The position numbers and the translations under genes were made by a program. Below the pieces are notes generated by a model. It ran no database searches. It saw only the letters and a list, made by a program, of their open reading frames with translations, and was not told where the DNA came from. A stretch of DNA of 64,000 bases, taken from the NCBI GenBank assembly GCA_963920665.1, contig OY987263.1:37126547-37190546 (forward strand), written 5' to 3'. This DNA is from Straminergon stramineum (lineage: Eukaryota; Streptophyta; Bryopsida; Hypnales; Calliergonaceae). How positions within the stretch are numbered: the stretch's first letter is position 1; the number at the start of each line of letters is the position of its first letter. This document shows, piece by piece, positions 1 to 11,292 of the stretch.

Positions 1-926
1 TGCCAAGGATAAATTTTGAGCCAAATCTGCAAATATTTGAGGTTATTTGTTGTTTCCTAGAGAAATCATTGGTTTGATTCGTGTAGTCGACCCAATTTTA
101 CTTGAAAATACCAGTAATAGAAATTTTTTTGAAGTACTCACTAACAATTTGTCTATAATTGTTCTTTCGAAAAATCAATTGTTGGGAACCATATCATCTA
201 TAACTATCTAGTGGTTCTCCCTGCACTTTGACAACACAAACATGTAGCTATGCTATGTGAGGCTTTGTCCCTACATCACTAAAAACAAAAAACAAATAAA
301 CTATAATGAAAATGAAGGCAAACAATGATTATCTCTCTTTTAAAATTTTGATTCTATATAGTAGCCCAGTTCTTGAATACATGAGCTACTCAAACTTCCT
401 CATAGTAGCTTCTGTCGATCCAAAACCTCACTGATCCCCTGCAATCCAGAATCAACAAACAACATTCAGCTACAAGAGGCTTAATTTGTCCTTGAAACAA
501 TTGGGTTGCATTGCATTTCAAGTAAGGTCCTTTGTATCCTTCCTCGCAATAATCACTGCAAAATTAATGTGAAATGCAGCTCCAGTCAATGCAAAGCCTC
601 CGTCCTCCTCTTTGATGACAACACAATGGAAATAGAGAAAAAGGAAAACAGCCTGGCTCTCATTGGAGAGATTCCTGGGGCAATATTTAAAATATTTGTT
701 GCGGATCATTTTAAAAATATTTGTCTGATGAGTTCTGGAGGCGATTCAGCAGTGGGGCGGGGACGGCGGGTGTCTCAGCTCCTGCTGTTCTGTTTGCTTA
801 CATTTCCAAGTGAGGAAAGCCTCAGGAAAGCCAATCTCGGGAAAGCCAATCTCGGGAGAACACCTGCTGTAAGTTCCCATTGAGAACTGCTATCTACTGT
901 AGGATTCAGATGTATTTGGAAATGAG

Positions 927-1488
927 TAAGGTAGTGAATGGCGTAGCTGTGGGTTCGATACGTGGCTGTGACAGGTTGTTTATTTGATGTGAAATCAACC
1001 TTTCTCCTTGACGGAAACCCTCGAAGTGTGTTCAACAAGCTTGTGTCAAAAAAAAAATGAGCAAGGTAGAAGCACCCAAATGTAACAGGACCTATTCAAG
1101 GACACCTAAAAAACAACCTAAATCCAAGCGCTTGTGGACCCAAAGTAGACAAGTGGGGTTTCCAAGTAGACACGTGGGGTTCCAAGAAGTTGTCACTCTT
1201 CCAAGAAGCAACCAATCACTTGCACTTGATCCAACTTTAGAGAGTGTTGCTTTTGGGTGTTTCTGGGCCCACTTTGGTGTTAGTCTACTGTGGTGTCTAT
1301 AGTAGATACATCTAGGAAGTATTTTTCAAAAATTTGTGTAATATTCATACAAGCTTAGAAACAATATGAAACCAATTTGGTTGGTTTCCTAAACCATTTC
1401 CTAACACACACACATTATTTTTTCCTGTACGTACCTTTCATATCAAGAGATCCAAAATAAGTGTCGTATTTAGGTGCTTCGACCTTAT
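927..1488. mobile_element. Non-autonomous TIR element carrying the SINE
   Basis: The left end, aaggtagaagcacccaaat (repeated at 1063 after the SINE), is complementary to the right end, atttaggtgcttcgacctt, finishing near 1488. The pre-insertion site is preserved in the partner copy near 57910. Within it a 21-bp motif (gtagacaagtggggtttccaa) is repeated in tandem near 1145-1186. Flanks show atga on both sides, which may be part of a target duplication. The plus-strand reading frame 1057-1302 lies inside it and is not supported as a gene. The superfamily is not determined. Confidence 0.6.
934..1056 (+). mobile_element. SINE with oligo-A tail and 13-bp target duplication
   Basis: The element is flanked by atgagtaaggtag (921-933) and atgagcaaggtag (1057-1069) and ends in a run of A. 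Its 5' part contains gtgggttcgatac, a good match to the tRNA-type B box (GGTTCGANNCC). An A box is not convincing, so the copy may be truncated at its 5' end. The partner duplication copy lacks it. Confidence 0.7.
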
Positions 1489-1837
1489 GAAACATGGGAT
1501 TTTGTCAACGCATGAAAGTTAATGAATCTATTCTTTTTTGAAGGCATTGAAATGGAATGATCTCGTTAGATTAGTGTCGAATTTCTAAAATTGATGATGC
1601 CACTTTTGAATCTTATTGTTCAATTTTATTGCAAGAAGTTGAGAGCAATTTCCACATAGTTGTAGATGGAGGGAATGAAATTTACAACATGCTACAGTAG
1701 AGTTAATTGTAAATTTTGTCCTATGTTTATAAATGGGTGTTAGAGGAAGGTTTGACTAAGAATATATAGTACAAAAGAAACACGGCACCTAACTCAATTA
1801 GACCCGAGTTTTAGGGTTCCAAGGTGTTTTGTCCTAT

Positions 1838-2172
1838 CACTATAACAAAGCATGGTAAAAAAATGCACTCAAAATTGAGTGTAGTTCTTCTGACCACATT
1901 TTTGTGCATGCACCCGTAGAGGGTTGTTAAGTTCTTTTGCAATTTCTAACTCCAATTTTTAAAATTTTGAGGCATGTAATATACCATTGGGAAGGTATTG
2001 AGAATAACTTGTCGAATGGTATATTATGCACTACAAAATTTTTAAAAATTGTAGTCGGAAATTGCAAAAGAAGATGGTTGCATGCATAGTGGGCCTACAC
2101 AAAAATGTGGTCAATCAAATGAATCGCACTCAATTTGAAGTGTAGTTTTTTTTACTATGTTTTGTTATAGTA
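1838..2172. mobile_element. CACTA-type MITE, copy A
   Basis: The ends CACTATAACAAAGCATGG and its complement (ending TTTTGTTATAGTA) are flanked by a 3-bp duplication TAT/TAT. The two halves are long imperfect inverted repeats that meet around tatcattgg-like sequence. CACTA...TAGTG ends with 3-bp duplications are the signature of the CACTA (EnSpm/CMC) superfamily. It is absent from the duplicate at 56943-58290, so it inserted after that duplication. Confidence 0.85.
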
Positions 2173-2386
2173 TATATTTTTCCCAAACTCTATCTCTTGG
2201 TGCTACAATGTACATACTTTATGATTAACTCTAGTATCAAGATATCTAAGAATCGTTGAATCCCTTTAGAGTGGGTCCATTGATGATGTTCTTCAAGCTA
2301 GTAACCCTTGAAGGACTAAGGAGTCCACTGGGGGCTTTTTGAGCTAGGTTGTCACATTAGATTGATTGTCCGTTTGCTTGTCCGAT

Positions 2387-3451
2387 ACCTAGAACAAAAC
2401 ATGGTAAAAAACACCGCACACAATTTTGAGTGTGGTTCTTTTAACAATGTTTTAGTACTTGCATGTGTAGTGGGGGTGATTACAAGAAACACCTGTCGAT
2501 TTTGTTGCATTTTGCTGATTTTGGGGGGAGTACTTTAAAATTAGAAAATTAATTTTTAAAAAATAAAAAAAATATGACTAATGTCTATACCTTTAAAATG
2601 AAGGTACCCATGGAAGGAATTGCATAGAAAAATTCTCTAAGTAGGAGAACTAGAAGAGTGCTAAGTCTCCAAAAAATACATACCTTGATGTTTTAATTAA
2701 GGAAAAATAGTAAAAATAAGTAAATACACAAAATAAAAATTGGTCATTTGTAACAACCCTATGGAGATGGTCATTCACCAAAAAACCCACCAAAATAATA
2801 TTTTATATGTTACAAAATGCAAGTAGAAAGAAGCTCACTTTATAGACTTCTACACCACAAAAATTTACTATTTTTAAAATTCCTTCTGTGAATAGCTACA
2901 AGTCTACTAGAAGAGCATCTCATTCAAATTTCAGCTCAAAATATGTTTTTCTAGGTTCTAAATAGTACTATAAACCTCCAAATTGGCAATTGTGGCATTT
3001 AATTGGGGTCTATTTTTGGATAGTAAATTATTTTTGAAAATTAGGAAAAAATTAGGAAAGGTGTATGATAGTCATGAATACCTTTCCTATAAATCTTGAC
3101 TCATGAGGAGCCAAAACTCAAAAGTTATGGGCAAAAAAATAATCAGCGCACACATTGTGACACAAAATAGGACATGTGTTTCTTGCAATCACCTAGTGGT
3201 CTATTAGCTTCTTTTGCAATATCTCACTACAATTTTTAGAATTGGGGGGCTTGTAATATACCATTGGAAAGGTATTTTCAGTACCTTTTCAGTGGTATAT
3301 CACATGCCCCAAAATTTCGAAAATTGCAATTGAAAATTGCAAAAAACATTGGCTGCGCATGTAGTGGAATTACTAGCCTAGACAAAAATGTGTTCAAAAT
3401 GATTGCACTCAATTTTCAGTGCGGTTATTTTTACCATGTTTTGTTATAGTG
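2387..3451. mobile_element. CACTA-type MITE, copy B, interrupted by another element
   Basis: The left end is worn (acctagaacaaaacatgg) and the right end is intact (ccatgttttgttatagtg). Both are flanked by GAT. Without the 719-bp insertion at 2475-3193 the element would be about 340 bp, like the other copies. The body carries the family motifs gcactcaattttcagtg and cattggaaaggta. Confidence 0.8.
2475..3193. mobile_element. TIR element nested in CACTA MITE copy B
   Basis: The termini ggtgattacaagaaacac and gtgtttcttgcaatcacc are inverted repeats of at least 18 bp with one mismatch. The flanks share tagtgg (2468-2473 and 3194-3199), a probable 6-bp or slightly longer target duplication. The interior is AT-rich with no reading frame. 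The superfamily is uncertain; a hAT or Mutator relative is possible. Confidence 0.65.
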
Positions 3452-3453
3452 GA

Positions 3454-3725
3454 TAGAGGTGCCACCCATCTGATGTAGTCAACATTTAGTTGACTTTCTA
3501 TGAAGGTAAAAAGAAGTTGACGTGGACTTAGCTTGTTGACACTTGGCTTTCAACATAGATGTGGGGCATGTAAGGACACAAGTTGAGGAGGGGTGCGGAC
3601 AATTGTCCAAGCACGAATGCAATTTCAATGAGGCGCGGATGCCACTCAAGATTTAGATACAAGTCCGGTGGCGCATGGACACTTGTCAAGGCATGGACAC
3701 AACTTGGTATGGGCATGGGTACATT
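3454..3725. repeat. Degenerate minisatellite split by MITE copy C
   Basis: Loose units containing acacaagttg, gacaattgtccaagcac, gacacttgtcaaggcatg and gacacaacttggtatggg recur between 3535 and 3725. A further unit (gtcacaagttggggttgagcatg) follows the MITE at 4397. The array was therefore interrupted by the insertion. Confidence 0.45.
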
Positions 3726-4385
3726 CACTATAACAAAACATGATAAAAAAATTGCACTCAAAATCAAGTGCGGCTCTTTCAACCATGATTATGTGCAGGT
3801 CCACTACCTACATAGTCAACATCTTTTGCGATTTCTAACTACAATTTTTAGAATTTGGGGGCAAGTAATCACTATACCAAAATGTGGTAAAAAAACCGTA
3901 GTCAACATCAACTACAGTTCTTTTTGCCACCTTTTTGTGCACGTCCTCTATGTGCGTAGCTAGCTTCTTTTGCGATTTTTGACTACTATTTTTAGAATTT
4001 TGTAATACACCATTGGAAAGTTAATGAAAAGACCTTTCCAACGATATAATACACACCCCAAAATTCTAAAAATTGCAATCAAAAATTGCAAAAGAAGATA
4101 ACAACCCACTATGCAGGTATGTACAAAAACGTGGTCAAAAGAACCGCACTCAATTTTGAATGCATTTCATTTTACCATGTTTTATTATAGTGAATATATC
4201 ATTGGAAAGGTATTGAATAGACCCTTCCAATGGTTTCTTAATTACACACACCAAAATTCTAGAAATTGCAATTGGAAATCGTGAAAGAAGTTAACAGCCC
4301 AATACATGCGCATGCACAAAAATGTGGTCAAAAGAACTGCACTCAAATATGAGTGTGGTTCTTTTTACCATGTTTTGTTATAGTG
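3726..4385. mobile_element. CACTA-type MITE, copy C (outer)
   Basis: The ends are CACTATAACAAAACATG and its complement ending TTATAGTG, with ATT duplicated on both sides. It is interrupted at 3869 by a second member of the same family (3870-4192). The outer halves join as gtaat/atatcattgg, restoring the motif seen uninterrupted in the other copies. Confidence 0.85.
3870..4192. mobile_element. CACTA-type MITE, copy inserted into copy C
   Basis: The ends CACTATACCAAAATGTGG and ccatgttttattatagtg are flanked by an AAT duplication. It is a family member nested inside another member of the same family and differs from it at many positions, so the family had already diversified. Confidence 0.85.
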
Positions 4386-5095
4386 ATTCTAGGGTGTGGT
4401 CACAAGTTGGGGTTGAGCATGAATGCAAGTTAGTTGGGGGGTAAATACCATTCGATTAGTCCCTATAAAAGGAAAGTGATAGGATGGTGTTCATTTAAAA
4501 CATTTTTTTGACACAAATGAACCAAAATTTCATTGCAAAGAAAAGAATACAAACCAACCAGCCACAAGTAGCCTAGAGAGGACAAGACACCCAACCCAAC
4601 CCCAAGATACATCAACCCCAAGATACATCAACCCCAACCAACAAAGAACATTTAAAATACTTTGAAGTGCTAAATTGTTACATCTATACATTTTTAAGGA
4701 TGCCAAATGACCTTCACATCATGTCCATACACTATTCCATTCAAACTTGGTTGTTTCATCCACATTCATACTACAAACATGTATTTACTTGTTTTTGATC
4801 TCGTACATGCATTTTATGTTGGGTATGATTGTAAGTGCATCATTTTGGAAATTGGACATCATACATCATCATTTTGTACATGGTGCCATAAGAAATAAAA
4901 ATAAGAATTGCATATATAAAATAGTATTTGGAATATATCTATACTTTTACATATAGTTTAATGTTGGATGAATGCCAAGTACACATGATTGTCTTTGAGG
5001 ATGATAGGGGAATATCCCATCGCTTTCAGATAACAAGCACATGCTAAACTTCAAAAAAGAAAAACAACAAATTACTTTCTACAATAATAACATTC
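4386..5095. other. No gene seen; short 17-bp direct repeat
   Basis: ccaagatacatcaacccc occurs twice in tandem at about 4601-4635. The stretch is otherwise AT-rich with only short frames on the plus strand (4707-4956) that have no recognisable features. Confidence 0.5.
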
Positions 5096-5865
5096 TCACA
5101 TATTCCAACAATAAAGTGATTTCCTCAATGTGTCTAGAACACCTAAAACATACATTCTTTCTCTCACATCTTCTTTTCGGAGGCTTCTCAATTTCAACCT
5201 CAGGTTCACATATTGCTCTAGGTTTCTGGTGGTAAAATATTGTGGATTCCATTCTTCATTCCAAATCCTTTCCACTATCCATCCTGTCATATATGCATCA
5301 ATAGCCATAGAATATAGGTGCCTTCATTGCAAGACGTCAAGTAAATTTGTTGAGCTTGCATCTTTGAATTCAAATTAAGAACAATCCCGGAGCAACAAAC
5401 TTTTGAATGGCTTTCACCTTTTGAAGCTCCCATATTGTTCAATAAGCATATATACCTTGATGGCTTGTTTTTTACAACTCGACTAAAAAGTCTCCTATCA
5501 CAAATCCCTAGGTATACCATATTTTTTTTCGAAGGATCAAAATGGAGCAAAACATTGGATGTAGACGAGTCGTTGTATATACACTTTGCATCATGGCATT
5601 TCTCCATGGTAACAAGAAAGGGCAATGCCAAGTACACGTGATTTCTATAGTGTGTTGCAATCCATTCCAATTCATGCGTTGTCAACCTAGTACCTATTTG
5701 CTTTACAATGTCATCCACGCCTACTAATTCATTCACTTTCTTGTTGTATTTGGCCAAGAAAGAAATTATAGATCCCCCATTCCACCAAAGTGAGTAGCCT
5801 TCCATTGTTTTCGGATGTAGGAATGTAGGCAATTTATTACCACCCTTGGAATAAGGCATACACAA
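5096..5865 (-). pseudogene. Decayed reading frame of unknown, possibly transposon, origin
   Basis: The minus strand stays open for 192 codons (5865 to 5287; starts MCMPYSKGGNKL, contains MEGYSLWWNGGS and NVLLHFDPSKKN) and then, after a shift near 5300, for about 70 more (contains ERIWNEEWNPQYFTTRNLEQYV). Such length is unusual in this AT-rich background, and the two parts are adjacent and in order, which suggests one former protein broken by a frameshift. The HFDPSKK region and a following acidic EEW stretch are vaguely reminiscent of Ulp1-type cysteine proteases of plant transposons, but the catalytic residues are not identified. I do not recognise the family. Confidence 0.35.
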
Positions 5866-8800
5866 CTAGACTCTTGTTGATTTTATTGTTTAAAAGTTTC
5901 TACTAGGTATCTACATTCTACAACGTATAATCCAATTTCACCTTCCAAGGAATGGATCTTTTGTTGTTGATTTCTTCTTATACTTTCCTTGTGGCAAATA
6001 CTAAACAAATAAAATAAATTAGTAGTTCGGGTCAGTTTTGGCTACGACAACTAAAACTAAGAGCCAATGGAGGTTACTCAAGTATAGAAATTTTAAGTAG
6101 CCTAAGCTATAGGGCGTATTTTTTCCTTTTCAAAATGATAAAGAAATCTAAATTTGACCTAATTCTCTAAAAGATATCTATAGATGAAGTTTGACACTAA
6201 AACTACCCTCTAAAACTTCATCCATCAATTCCTAATGTTTTGACTATCTAAATTCATTTTTCATTCTTGGGTTATGTTCTATTTCTTATATTCTACCCAA
6301 TTTCTGATTGTCACTTGATTTGGTCAACTCTAGTGGATTTTCATCCACATTTTCCTTAATCAAATCTTCATCCTATTCTAACTTCTTCATTACTAATCTA
6401 TTTTCTAAGATTAAGGTAGTTTCTAAAACTTGAGAATAATTTCTATTTGATCCTATCTCCAAATTTTTCCTCAATTACCTTCAAAAGGTTCCTTTTGATT
6501 TTCTAAGGTTTTAACTACATTATTTTTAAAACTTTTAGTCCTATTTGCTATTTTTAGATTTAAAGTATTTTTAAGTGAAATTCCTTAAATTTATCTTTCC
6601 AATAGGTTAGACACTTAGATTTTCGATTTCTAAAGCAAAAGTTATCCATAGATGAAGTTTGACCATCAACTAGTTTATCAAACTTTATCCATCAATTTCT
6701 TTTACTTTTACTATCAAAATTGATTTTTCTTTCCGCTTCTGAAATCCAGTTTTATCCTAGATTCTAATCATTTCTTCTTGATTCTTTTAGATGACTTCCT
6801 AATTTTTCATCTACTTCTAAGATTACTTTTCATCCAAGCATAACTTTTGGAGATTTTATTTATTTTTTATGTTTAATGTCTTTTTGGAAAGCTATGGATG
6901 TTGTTTAACTATTTGGGAATTCAAATCCTACTCTCTAATGATCCTAATGGTCAGAATCTAAGTTTTAGCTTCTACCGCTATTGTTTTGACTTTCATCTAA
7001 TATTTTTGTGAAAATGAACAATTGGGAAAAGAAATTCAAAGATTTAGGGGATCACTTAGTATATCCATAACAAACCACATGTGTTAAAATGATTTTTTGA
7101 CCCTCTATATACTTTTTAACAAATAATAATTTCAACCTAAAACTTGGAGCTTTGTTTAATAAAGACTATAGGTTTCTATTGCCAAAAATTCCCAACTCAA
7201 ATAACATATGAAATGATTTCTAGAATAGGTTGAATAATGAACTAAAATGGCATTTTTTAAACTCAAATATTTATAGAGAATACATTTTAGATGACCATTG
7301 CATTATTATTCTAGAAAAAAAAACTTTCAATAGGGTATTATTTTTAGCAATTTTTTGTTCAATTTTTAGAAAAAATTTTCTTATATAGAATAGGGGTGTG
7401 AAAGTTATTTTCAGCTCTACAATGTATCTTTTTACTTCAAAAATTTGAAACTAATAATCATTATCAAATAATAATACCAATAATTCATGACATAAACTTT
7501 CAAAATAGGAAAATCCATTCATATTTTTTTCTTTTCATTTTATTTAAATTTTATGATATAATATAGGGGGTTTAAAATTTTAACACACGTAGTTTCTAAT
7601 GGACACTCTAAGTGATCTCCCCGTGTTCAAAGACTAACCTCAAACCTTGTGGATTCAATGGGCACATCTTCATGTGCCATAATCACCACCTTGTTGCAAC
7701 CACCTCCAACTTCTAGTCATATATTTGTTGTATTTTTGAAGTCATATTTGAATATGACTTTGTGATAAAGGAATTCTAACTCCTTCCTTGTTCCAAAATT
7801 CTTTTTTTTTGTGTTTCTTTCTAATTTCCTCTTTTTCTTTCAAGGTGTTTTTTCCAACCAAATCAAATGTAATAACTATTTGCTAAATTGTTTTGAAAGT
7901 CAATCAACTTAAAGACAAACTTTTTTGACCTTGTTTTGACTTCTACTAACTAAATTCCCTAAGCTCCTAAAGTCAACTTATTCTGATACTTGTCTTTTAC
8001 TCTTATCTTTTAATCAAAATTCAAACATGGTTAAAAAGTCAACTATTCCCTAATGGTTGGTGCACAATCAATCCGAACTTTCTTTCTCCTCTTCTTCAAC
8101 TACTAACTTAAGTGCTAATTCCACAACTTAATACCCTCATTTGCACTTGTATTTGTGATTGAATCAAGATCTAGCATGTAGAAGACAAGATCTAAGTTCC
8201 ACATATGAGTTTCTATCAAAGTTTGTTCAATCCAGCATATAACAAGCTTAAATGGAGAATTCAATTCAGTCTAGTATGTTGAATTGTGAGTCCACTCAAC
8301 CTTCCAATCACTCTTTTATCAAATCTAGCTCTCAATTAGTTATTTAGTCTTCACCATCATTCTCGCGTTTGGATTTTTGAGCTTCCAAACTTTGGTATTT
8401 GAATTTTAGCCTTGGTCAACGGCGGTTTACTTTGAGATTCTAGTTTTTGGGCCCTCACTCTTCTTGGTCACTCTGGCCTTTGGAAATCACTCATACAATT
8501 GTTCTATCAAACACATATCAGGGTTTGGATGTCGTATTGTTTGTCTGATGTTGTATATTGTATAAAATAAGTGTAGAGTAAATAGGGCCTTATTAGACAT
8601 GATTGTCTAATAAGACAGTGAGACAATTTCATAATCTTACTTTAATTATGACCCAAAATTTAAAATATAATAAAATTACTAGAAGAAAATTGTGTTTTAC
8701 TTGATAGAAATTGTGTTGTATTCAATAAGAAAGTATGGAATCGGTTTTGTTGAGTTCACCCTTCATAACACAAAATTTAGCCTTTTACTTGTTAGAATCT

Positions 8801-9859
8801 GCATTTTACTTGTCAAATTCTGTGTTGATATGTTGAAACACAGAATTTTGTGTTTTAAAGGGAGAACTCAACAAAAATGATTCTATACTTTTCTATTGAG
8901 TACAATATAGTTTTTGTCAAGTAAAATGTTGTTTTCTTCTAGTAAATGAAAATTTAATATGTTACGATTGAAAATAAAAAGTGCTTTTTCTGAAAGTCAA
9001 CCTTAAAGTGGACTTTATTAGATGGACAAAGGGGTCTATTAGACATGTTGGACATTGTGTTCATCATATTGTCGAATTGTCCGAACAACCATGATCACTC
9101 AGTGTTTAAATTCCAACCTTCAAATTGCAATTTTGGAATTTAAAGTTCCTCACTTAGTTTGGTTTTTGAACTCTCTCTAGTTTGTGAAAATTCTATTTTA
9201 TTTCTAAAACTTCACTCTCTACATGCTTTGGCATTGTAGAATTTCAATATCCAAGGTTGTTTAGACCTTGTAAAACTAGCAAAAACATAAAGAAATCCAA
9301 ATTTTTGGGTTTCCTAGAAAGGGAACCCACCAACGAAAAATACAATGGAGACACTTAAAAGTTGGTATTAAGGCAAAACTTCATTGTTCAGGGGGTTTAG
9401 GCCCAAATTTTAAAAAAAAAATACAAAAGGTTAGTTAAGAATTAGACGTGGAAAATAAGGGAAGGGAAGATAACTTCGTCATTTGGGGGAGTTAGGCTTG
9501 AATTTTGAAAATAGAATACAAAAGGGTTAGTTTGGAAATAAGCTAGGGGGGAATTGGGCTTGAATTTTGAAAAAAAACAAAGAAAAGGAGTTAGTAAAAA
9601 GACTTTTGAGGATTTGGATCCAACCCAACTTTCTCCAAATGACTACAACACAACACAAAGGAGTGGAAGGACCACATATTCCAATGGTTAGTGTTTTGGG
9701 GGAATTTCTTCAACTAATGTTGTGAAATTCCACACAAAAAAGGCTTGGCATTAGAATTATTAGTATATCTTAACTCAAACCTAAAAAAACACATATCCCA
9801 TACATCTAGGCCTCAAGGGGATTTTCTTCAACTAATGCTACAAAATCCCACACAAAAAG
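5866..9859. repeat. AT-rich repeat block, copy I of the alpha-associated sequence
   Basis: Contains gatgaagtttgacactaaaac...aaacttcatcc (6184) and gatgaagtttgaccatc (6651), the same motif series as 18150-18660 and 35230-36400, in the same order and orientation. The similarity fades after about 7300. From 8500 to 9100 there are several tattagacatg-type direct and inverted repeats around the MITE at 8677-8944. No gene is seen. Confidence 0.4.
8677..8944. mobile_element. CACTA-type hairpin MITE with tactagaagaaaa ends
   Basis: This 268-bp inverted repeat has termini TACTAGAAGAAAA and TTTTCTTCTAGTA and an AAT duplication on both sides. Arms of over 100 bp pair imperfectly (for example gagttcaccctt against the complement of aagggagaactc). 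Its ends match the element at 11293-11506. The short reading frame 8692-8880 is inside the arms. Confidence 0.8.
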
Positions 9860-11240
9860 CTCGGTCGGGAGGGTTAGTACCGAAGAAACTCAAAGATTCA
9901 AAACAACCTGACAATGGTTAACACAAACACTTCAAAACATAACTACAAAAGCAAGGTAAGATCAAAGGGACACCAACATCCTTTGAATCAAGCTAAAAAC
10001 ACAAGAGATCTTAAAAAACAAGGAGCAAATGCTCCAAATGCAACAAAAACAAGAAAATATTGGCAAATGGCCAAAATTCCAACGACGTAGCCACACATGG
10101 CCAAACAAGCAAACAAGAACGGAGTTCTTGAAAATGAAGAAAAGGGGTGCAAAGTGAGAGGAGGTGAAGCCTTTTATAGGTTTTGAAGGCCTCCTCCCCC
10201 CTCAAATTACCTAATAAACTATTCCCAGGAAAAAACAAAAAATTAACTTTTAAAATTCTATCATAATGTTGTGATCTATTTAAATTTTGGAGAAATGCTC
10301 CAGATGCCAAATGGATTGTGCCATTATCTTTAGAGATATTAAGAAGATCCAAATTAGTCTGGCTAACACCTAGTCTCCTATTTTTGACCCATTTCACAAG
10401 CAAAAGCTAGCCATTTGCAAACTAGTAGAAAAGGTAAGAAATCCAAATCTTGGTGTTTGTCTTTTATCAAGGTTTTGACTAGACAAGGTTGTATGGAAGG
10501 TCCAAGAAAGTAAAAAATGTGTCTAGGTTGACTTCATTCAATCATTGTATGCTCCTAGAATATTAGTCAATTCATCAAATGTTTTAAAATTTCATTAAAA
10601 GTCATTGTTGCTGTAGGTTCTAATACGTGTCAGTGTTGGAATGTCTTGAAGTTTCTCTATGCGCTTGTTTATGTCAAAATATACCATCCCAATTTTTAGC
10701 GGAATTTTACTGCTACTTGGGTAATTTCTATGAATTTTCAAATGTCAATATATGCGGTTGACTTTCCATGGAGTCATTTTTTGCAATCTAAAAAATTATG
10801 AAATTTTTTGGGTAGCTTTTAGGAAGCCCCCAAATGCCAAGTTCAAATTTCCATGTCCATCTTGCACTTTGCACTAAAAGTATTAAATTAACACATATTG
10901 ATTTCATTTCTTTAGGAAGGAATCATTCCCATACTAGGGAAACTTCACCGTTGAGCTCTTGGTGTGTTTTTAAGCAAAAACAACTCTCTTCATCCTTCGG
11001 TTGCATAATCTTTGAACTTGTGGATTTTAGATGCAAGGAGTAAAAAATGACTTTCTCAATTTTTTGCAAATTGGACGGTGACCTCTATGTGGATCACCTA
11101 ATTGGATTTCTAAGATTTAGGGAGACAATCCTCACTTTGACCTTCTATTTCCTATAATCTAAGTTCCTACCATTTTCTTTCATAGGTTTGGTCCACTTTA
11201 ACCTAAATTAGGTGGGTTTTAGTATCTTGGCCAATGGATC
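9860..11240 (-). repeat. LTR-like repeat, family alpha, diverged copy I
   Basis: It is similar in layout to copies II and III: a minus-strand TATA box TATAAAAG (10171-10178), gagcatttgctcc-like sequence downstream, then on the plus strand ggaatgtcttgaa near 10637 and ggttgactttccatgg near 10756. Divergence is high and the boundaries are approximate. The minus-strand frame 10011-10403 lies in it. Confidence 0.4.
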
Positions 11241-11292
11241 TTGAACTATTCCCAAACTCCTATTTGATCTTTTGAACACCTATTTGAACATT

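Larger units (their letters stand above)
1..2350. repeat. Left copy of a segmental duplication (partner 56943-58290)
   Basis: The segment aligns collinearly and in the same orientation with 56943-58290. Shared landmarks include tagtcgacccaattttactt, the GC-rich core around 740-890, cacctgctgtaagttccca, gtcaaygcrtgaaa, and tttagagtgggtycattgat near 2265. Two insertions enlarge this copy: the SINE/TIR-element block at about 927-1488 and the CACTA MITE at 1838-2172, neither of which is in the partner. The homology reaches base 1, so the duplicate continues left of the window. Short reading frames inside it (506-883 and others) are not conserved as proteins between the copies. Confidence 0.85.

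Noticed and set aside
930..975. tRNA gene suggested by gtgggttcgatac
   Set aside because: Only the B box is recognisable; no cloverleaf, and the context (tail, target duplication) is that of a SINE.
1057..1302. 81-codon plus-strand frame
   Set aside because: Lies within the TIR element and begins in the SINE target duplication; no protein features.
8692..8880. 62-codon frame
   Set aside because: Runs through the arm of a hairpin MITE.
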